Positions 6,859 through 9,824 of a stretch of DNA of 9,824 nt are shown in pieces. A program made the translations under genes and the position numbers. Origin of the DNA: an uncultured Lachnobacterium sp. Lineage in GTDB: Bacteria > Bacillota > Clostridia > Lachnospirales > Lachnospiraceae. Positions within the stretch are counted from its first letter, which is position 1; the number at the start of each line of letters is the position of its first letter. The stretch is taken from NCBI GenBank assembly GCA_900549895.1, contig URQG01000052.1, positions 1-9,824 on the forward strand. The letters run 5' to 3'. Under the pieces are notes generated by a model, which was not told the origin of the DNA, did no database searches, and saw nothing but the letters and a program-made list of their open reading frames with translations.

Positions 6859-7938
6859 CTAGTTTTCTCTTTCTTCCATTGTCAGAACCGCACGTTTGAT
6901 TCCTTCTTTGATGTCAATCTTTCCACTCCAGCCTAATGACTGTAATCGCTTACTTGACAGAATCTCCGGTGTCTTCTCCGAATAATCCAATACCGGTTCC
7001 GCTTCATCCTCCTTATTCGCAAACGACAGTTTCAACTCTCTCTCCGGGAATACCTCTGTGGCAGCCTTTGCAAAATTGCGAATGGTAACATCCGAATTCT
7101 TTGAGGAAATATTGTAAGGCACACCGGATTCTCCATTGAGTAAAATCGTAAGTAAAGCACTTGCCGTGTCCGTCACATAACAGAACGAACGATACGCTCC
7201 GCCGTTACTTTTCAGCAAAATATCTTCCTTTCGGATAACATTTGCTAAAAACTGTGCCCATACACGATCATCCTGCAACGTGCTGGCTCCGTAAATATAG
7301 CTCGGTCTTGCCAGTTTAACCGGAAGTCCATACTGCTTTACATAACAATTGCATACGGTTTCCATGGTTCTTTTTCCGGTCGCATAGCAGTTATGATAAT
7401 CATCAATATTAATATACCCAAGATCCTCTTCTTCTATCTCAGGTTTTCCGTTTTTCACTTCACCATATACTTTTAAACTCGAAATCATCAGAACCCCAAG
7501 TGTCTTTTCCCTGCAGGCATATTGTAAAATATTGGAAGTGCCCAATGTATTTGCCTCAATTGTTCCAACCGGATCATTCTCAAAATAATACGGTGTTGCC
7601 TGACTTGCTGCATGAATGATATAATCCGCATGCTCCAGATCCGATAAATCTCCGCATACATCTTTCGATACCAGTTTCAAATCAGACCGTTCCAGAATTT
7701 TTCCGTATTTTGCTTCTGCTTTTGCCTGATTACGAACCAATCCCATTACCGTAATTCCGAGATTTTTACGGTCATTTTGAAGCAACAAAGCAAGGGTAAG
7801 ATAGTATGCAATAAAACCGTTTGCTCCGGTGATCAAAACCGTCTTATTCGTAAACTTATTCCAGTCGATCGGTGTATCTGCAATCTCGGTAACATCTTTG
7901 TATAAGTTTTTTCCTACATAATCTTTTATGAAACTCAT
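6859..7938 (-). CDS. Extended-SDR NAD-dependent epimerase/dehydratase
   Basis: The 359-residue protein is an extended short-chain dehydrogenase/reductase of the NDP-sugar epimerase/dehydratase type. Numbered from the preferred start, it has the dinucleotide-binding TGANGFIA at 37-44, HAAS at 109-112, SSLKVYG at 153-159, the catalytic Tyr185-x3-Lys189 (YATGK), RPSYIYG at 211-217 and RSFCYVTD at 250-257. The third Gly of the usual GxxGxxG is Ala44. Substrates of such enzymes are usually nucleotide sugars. Sitting directly after a TarI/Bcs1-type cytidylyltransferase, it may modify a CDP-linked sugar or reduce a sugar phosphate to a polyol phosphate. The usual TarJ partner is an unrelated zinc-type dehydrogenase, so this pairing is not the textbook one. 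ATG at 7936-7938 was chosen over the in-frame ATG at 7954-7956 because AAAGGAG lies six bases before it. Product identity is open. Confidence 0.88.
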   Translation of the reverse strand: MSFIKDYVGKNLYKDVTEIADTPIDWNKFTNKTVLITGANGFIAYYLTLALLLQNDRKNLGITVMGLVRNQAKAEAKYGKILERSDLKLVSKDVCGDLSDLEHADYIIHAASQATPYYFENDPVGTIEANTLGTSNILQYACREKTLGVLMISSLKVYGEVKNGKPEIEEEDLGYINIDDYHNCYATGKRTMETVCNCYVKQYGLPVKLARPSYIYGASTLQDDRVWAQFLANVIRKEDILLKSNGGAYRSFCYVTDTASALLTILLNGESGVPYNISSKNSDVTIRNFAKAATEVFPERELKLSFANKEDEAEPVLDYSEKTPEILSSKRLQSLGWSGKIDIKEGIKRAVLTMEEREN

Positions 7939-7944
7939 CTTTTT

Positions 7945-7951
7945 CTCCTTT
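7945..7951 (-). promoter_or_regulatory. Ribosome binding site selecting the start at 7938
   Basis: AAAGGAG on the minus strand sits six bases upstream of ATG at 7936-7938. In the longer reading from ATG at 7956 this site would be translated as Lys-Glu within the protein, and that upstream ATG has no comparable site. The shorter start is therefore preferred. Confidence 0.85.
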
Positions 7952-7965
7952 GACATATTGCAAGA

Positions 7966-7991
7966 ATAAGACAGCTTTTCAGCTGCCTTAT
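7966..7991 (-). promoter_or_regulatory. Intercistronic hairpin with GAAA loop
   Basis: Arms at 7966-7976 and 7981-7991 pair over 11 bp on the minus strand, with one G-U wobble, around a four-base GAAA loop. The hairpin begins eight bases after the cytidylyltransferase stop codon and ends 14 bases before the AAAGGAG site of the next gene. What follows it (TCTTGCAATATG) is not a proper T-tract, so it is unlikely to be an efficient terminator. It could stabilise or process the transcript or modestly attenuate it. It occupies the only gap over 30 bases inside this operon. Confidence 0.6.
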
Positions 7992-7999
7992 CTCCACTC

Positions 8000-8734
8000 T
8001 TATAATCCGTATTTCAATACTTCTTTTGCAAACTGCTTATAATGCTCATAATATTGTATTGCACGAAGCGATTCGAGATCTTCCGGTGTTGTCACTTTAA
8101 TATTCTCTCTGATTCCCTGGAAAATATGAATATTTTCTCCTAATTCAATTAACAATTCTCCTGAAGAAACCGGATCAAGATGCTTTTCTTCCGCTTGTTC
8201 ATGAGCCCACATGATCTTACGCATGGTGTATCCCTGCGGAGCCTGTGTAATGAACATTTTTCTTCGTTCATAATTTTTATTGCAATTTTCTCCATCCTCA
8301 CTGTAAAGAACAGAATCAATACTTGGAGTTACCGGTACTGCAGACTCATACTTTCTGGCATCCTCGATGCAGGTTGTGATCAGATCTTCACTAAGCATCG
8401 GTCTGACACCGTCACAGATAAGGACAATATCATCATCATTCGCAACCTTTGCGACCTCTAACAGTCCGTTATGAATGGAATGATAACCGGTTGCTCCTCC
8501 CGGAACTGTTTTAATTACTTTCTTTATTCCGAATTTCTCAATATCCTGATTTAAGACATCCAGCCAGTTTTCAACACAAACTACGACAATGTTGTCAACC
8601 ATCGGATGGTTGGAAAAATGCTCCATTGTTCGTACGATAATCGGCTTTCCTTCAATTTCCAAAAACTGTTTCGGAATATCCAGAGACTTCATTCTCTGTC
8701 CAATTCCACCTGCAAAAATTAATGCTGAAACCAT
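8000..8734 (-). CDS. IspD/TarI-superfamily cytidylyltransferase (probable CDP-polyol or CDP-sugar synthase)
   Basis: The 244-residue protein is a CTP-dependent nucleotidyltransferase, forming a CDP-linked product and pyrophosphate from an alditol or sugar phosphate. Landmarks are FAGGIGQRM (7-15) for CTP binding, PKQF (21-24) with the catalytic-type Lys, PGGATGYHSIHNGL (78-91), CDGVRP (107-112) with the metal-binding Asp108, ITQAPQGY (162-169) and IKVTTPEDL (212-220). Housekeeping IspD normally has HDAARP and an Arg after the GG at 79-80. The N-terminal half here instead reads like TarI and Haemophilus Bcs1, the ribitol-5-phosphate cytidylyltransferases (FAGG, GKPIIV, PGG-TG--SI-NGL). Together with a CDP-polyol transferase upstream and an SDR downstream, this supports a role in polymer precursor supply rather than isoprenoid synthesis. 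ATG follows GGAGG at nine bases. The exact substrate (ribitol, glycerol, another polyol or a sugar) cannot be fixed. Confidence 0.88.
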   Translation of the reverse strand: MVSALIFAGGIGQRMKSLDIPKQFLEIEGKPIIVRTMEHFSNHPMVDNIVVVCVENWLDVLNQDIEKFGIKKVIKTVPGGATGYHSIHNGLLEVAKVANDDDIVLICDGVRPMLSEDLITTCIEDARKYESAVPVTPSIDSVLYSEDGENCNKNYERRKMFITQAPQGYTMRKIMWAHEQAEEKHLDPVSSGELLIELGENIHIFQGIRENIKVTTPEDLESLRAIQYYEHYKQFAKEVLKYGL

Positions 8735-8752
8735 AATATTTATCCTCCACTT

Positions 8753-9775
8753 TTATGATAATTGTAAATAATCGACTAACTTTTCCAAAGCATGACCATC
8801 ACATGCCTTCATGTACTTTGCTTTAAATCGCTGCATTTTATCCCTGTCAAAGCGATCCTCAGCATGTACGATTGCATCGCATAACTTACTTTCTTCTTTT
8901 ACAATTATGCCCGGCATCTCATTATAATCAATGTAAAACTGATCATTCTTTTCAAAGTAGTCAAGATCCGGTACATATAACACAATTGGTCTCATCAGTA
9001 GTAAATAATCATATATTACCGATGAATAATCCGATATAAGAACATCCGTAACCGGCAGAATTCGCTCCGTTGGAATCGGACAATGTTCTCCTTTTAGGTG
9101 CTTCTGCATATGCGGATGCAGATTCACAACCAAAAACCATTCATTTCCAAGCTGTTTGCGCAAATGTCCGATAAAGGAACAATCGATAATTTCAGGTTGC
9201 GAAGCATTTCCCCGAAAGGTCGGAGCCCACAATGCGATCTTCTTCCCTCTCGCCTCAGGATACATCGCATAAAATTCGTCCTCACAGAGTTTCTTGTAAC
9301 TCTGCCGATAAAAACGATCGGTGCGGCTTAATCCTAACGCCTTAACAATATCCGGTGAAGCACGCATCCCACTTACATAGGCTCTGTTACATGCTTCGGC
9401 ACTTGTAAGGATCAAAGAGTAATTCTTAAAAACATTCCCCTTATAGTACGCAGGAATATCCCGCGGCGTATCATATGCATACTTTTTTAGCATGCCGCCG
9501 GCATGCCACATTTGTACGACCGTTGTTTCCTCTCTCTTATTACATGATGCTGCCGGAAGAAAATTATCACACAAAAACACATACCGTGCCTTTGCATAAC
9601 ACAACATAAACCGCAGCATAAACTTTAGCCCGCCTGCATAATTACCGCCATCACAGTCTTTCGTCAGCTTAAGTACCTTGTAATCGGTTGCTTCGAACCA
9701 CTGATACAGATCTTCCATGCTGTATGGAACATCATCATGATGAGAGTCCGCAAATATTACCAGACGATCATCAAC
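8753..9775 (-). CDS. CDP-glycerol/CDP-polyol phosphotransferase, TagB/TagF family, 5'-truncated by contig end
   Basis: About 340 genuine residues remain. The family moves glycerol phosphate or ribitol phosphate from a CDP donor onto teichoic-acid-type acceptors at the cytoplasmic membrane face. Visible motifs, numbered from Val encoded at 9773-9775, are VVQMWHAGGMLKKYAYD (86-102, with the catalytic-type His91), WAPTFRG (183-189), NLHPH (218-222), the donor-binding DVLISDYSSVIYDYLLLMRP (244-263) and the closing CDGHALEKLVDYL (325-337). WHA followed by a small residue and F/L-KK is closer to TagB-type primases than to the WHGTPLK of TagF polymerases, but this is only suggestive. The reading frame runs on through adapter bases to a GTG at 9788-9790 and would give a false MYKRQ start. 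The real start is missing. Compared with about 380 residues for TagB, at least 40 residues are lost, and more if a fused domain lies upstream. It is the first visible gene of the operon, and its stop is 18 bases before the cytidylyltransferase. Confidence 0.92.
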   Translation of the reverse strand, partial: VDDRLVIFADSHHDDVPYSMEDLYQWFEATDYKVLKLTKDCDGGNYAGGLKFMLRFMLCYAKARYVFLCDNFLPAASCNKREETTVVQMWHAGGMLKKYAYDTPRDIPAYYKGNVFKNYSLILTSAEACNRAYVSGMRASPDIVKALGLSRTDRFYRQSYKKLCEDEFYAMYPEARGKKIALWAPTFRGNASQPEIIDCSFIGHLRKQLGNEWFLVVNLHPHMQKHLKGEHCPIPTERILPVTDVLISDYSSVIYDYLLLMRPIVLYVPDLDYFEKNDQFYIDYNEMPGIIVKEESKLCDAIVHAEDRFDRDKMQRFKAKYMKACDGHALEKLVDYLQLS

Positions 9776-9824
9776 CTGTCTCTTATACACATCTCCGAGC
9801 CCACGAGACGCGTAGTAATCTCGT
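9776..9824. other. Illumina Nextera adapter sequence left at the contig end (artefact)
   Basis: CTGTCTCTTATACACATCT (9776-9794) is the 19-bp Tn5 mosaic end used in Nextera libraries. CCGAGCCCACGAGAC (9795-9809) is the read-2 adapter. GCGTAGTA (9810-9817) has the position and length of the i7 index, and ATCTCGT (9818-9824) begins the reverse complement of the P7 primer. This order is exactly that of a read running through a short insert into the adapter. None of these 49 bases belong to the organism. Confidence 0.98.

Noticed and set aside
6859..7956. Longer start for the SDR protein at ATG 7954-7956
   Set aside because: The strong AAAGGAG site at 7945-7951 lies inside this extension and is ideally spaced for ATG at 7938.
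8000..8734. Housekeeping ispD of the isoprenoid pathway
   Set aside because: HDAARP reads CDGVRP, the Arg after GG is Gly83, the N-terminal half resembles TarI/Bcs1, and the neighbours are surface-polymer genes. A genome-wide search for a second IspD copy would settle it.
9776..9790. GTG start at 9790 giving an N-terminus MYKRQ for the TagB/TagF-family protein
   Set aside because: These bases are the Nextera mosaic end; the coding sequence from the organism begins at or before 9775 and is open at its 5' end.
9776..9794. Tn5 transposon end as a real mobile element
   Set aside because: The 19-bp mosaic end is followed directly by Illumina read-2, index and P7 sequence, with no transposase or IS50 sequence, so it is a library artefact.

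Overview
The window looks like a moderately low-GC, Gram-positive gut or rumen-type anaerobe of the Clostridia, most likely Lachnospiraceae. This is inferred from strong AAGGAG-type ribosome binding sites, LytR-CpsA-Psr and cell-wall-binding-repeat proteins, and secreted proteins built from Big_2 Ig-like and BspA-type leucine-rich modules. All eight genes lie on the minus strand, so transcription runs from the right end to the left end. No tRNA, rRNA, CRISPR array or insertion sequence was seen.

The right edge (9776-9824) is not genomic. It is an Illumina Nextera adapter: the 19-bp Tn5 mosaic end, the read-2 adapter, an 8-base i7 index and the first bases of the P7 primer. The contig therefore stops inside the first gene, which lacks its true N-terminus, and the apparent start (MYKRQ) is translated adapter.

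Region A (9775 down to about 2395) is one tightly packed operon of six genes for a cell-surface phosphate-containing glycopolymer (teichoic acid- or capsule-like). In order of transcription it holds a TagB/TagF-type CDP-polyol phosphotransferase (partial), a TarI/Bcs1-type (IspD superfamily) cytidylyltransferase, an extended-SDR NAD-dependent epimerase/dehydratase/reductase, a secreted metallo-beta-lactamase-fold hydrolase with a long cell-wall-binding repeat tail, a GT2 glycosyltransferase, and an LCP ligase. A strong intrinsic terminator follows the last gene. The proposed logic is as follows: the cytidylyltransferase and SDR make a CDP-activated polyol or sugar, the phosphotransferase and GT2 build the polymer inside the cell, the LCP enzyme attaches it to peptidoglycan, and the MBL protein acts on it, or on a substituent, outside the cell. 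The hydrolase has the same layout as pneumococcal Pce/CbpE, which removes phosphocholine from teichoic acid, but its repeats are tryptophan-poor, so choline is probably not the ligand.

Region B (2371 down to about 10) is a separate two-gene unit with its own sigma-A-like promoter. It encodes two secreted proteins. The first is an LRR-Big_2-transglutaminase-like-Big_2 protein whose transglutaminase-like segment has lost all three catalytic residues. The second is a Big_2-like protein with two FxLYD-like beta domains. A stem-loop at the left edge may end this unit.
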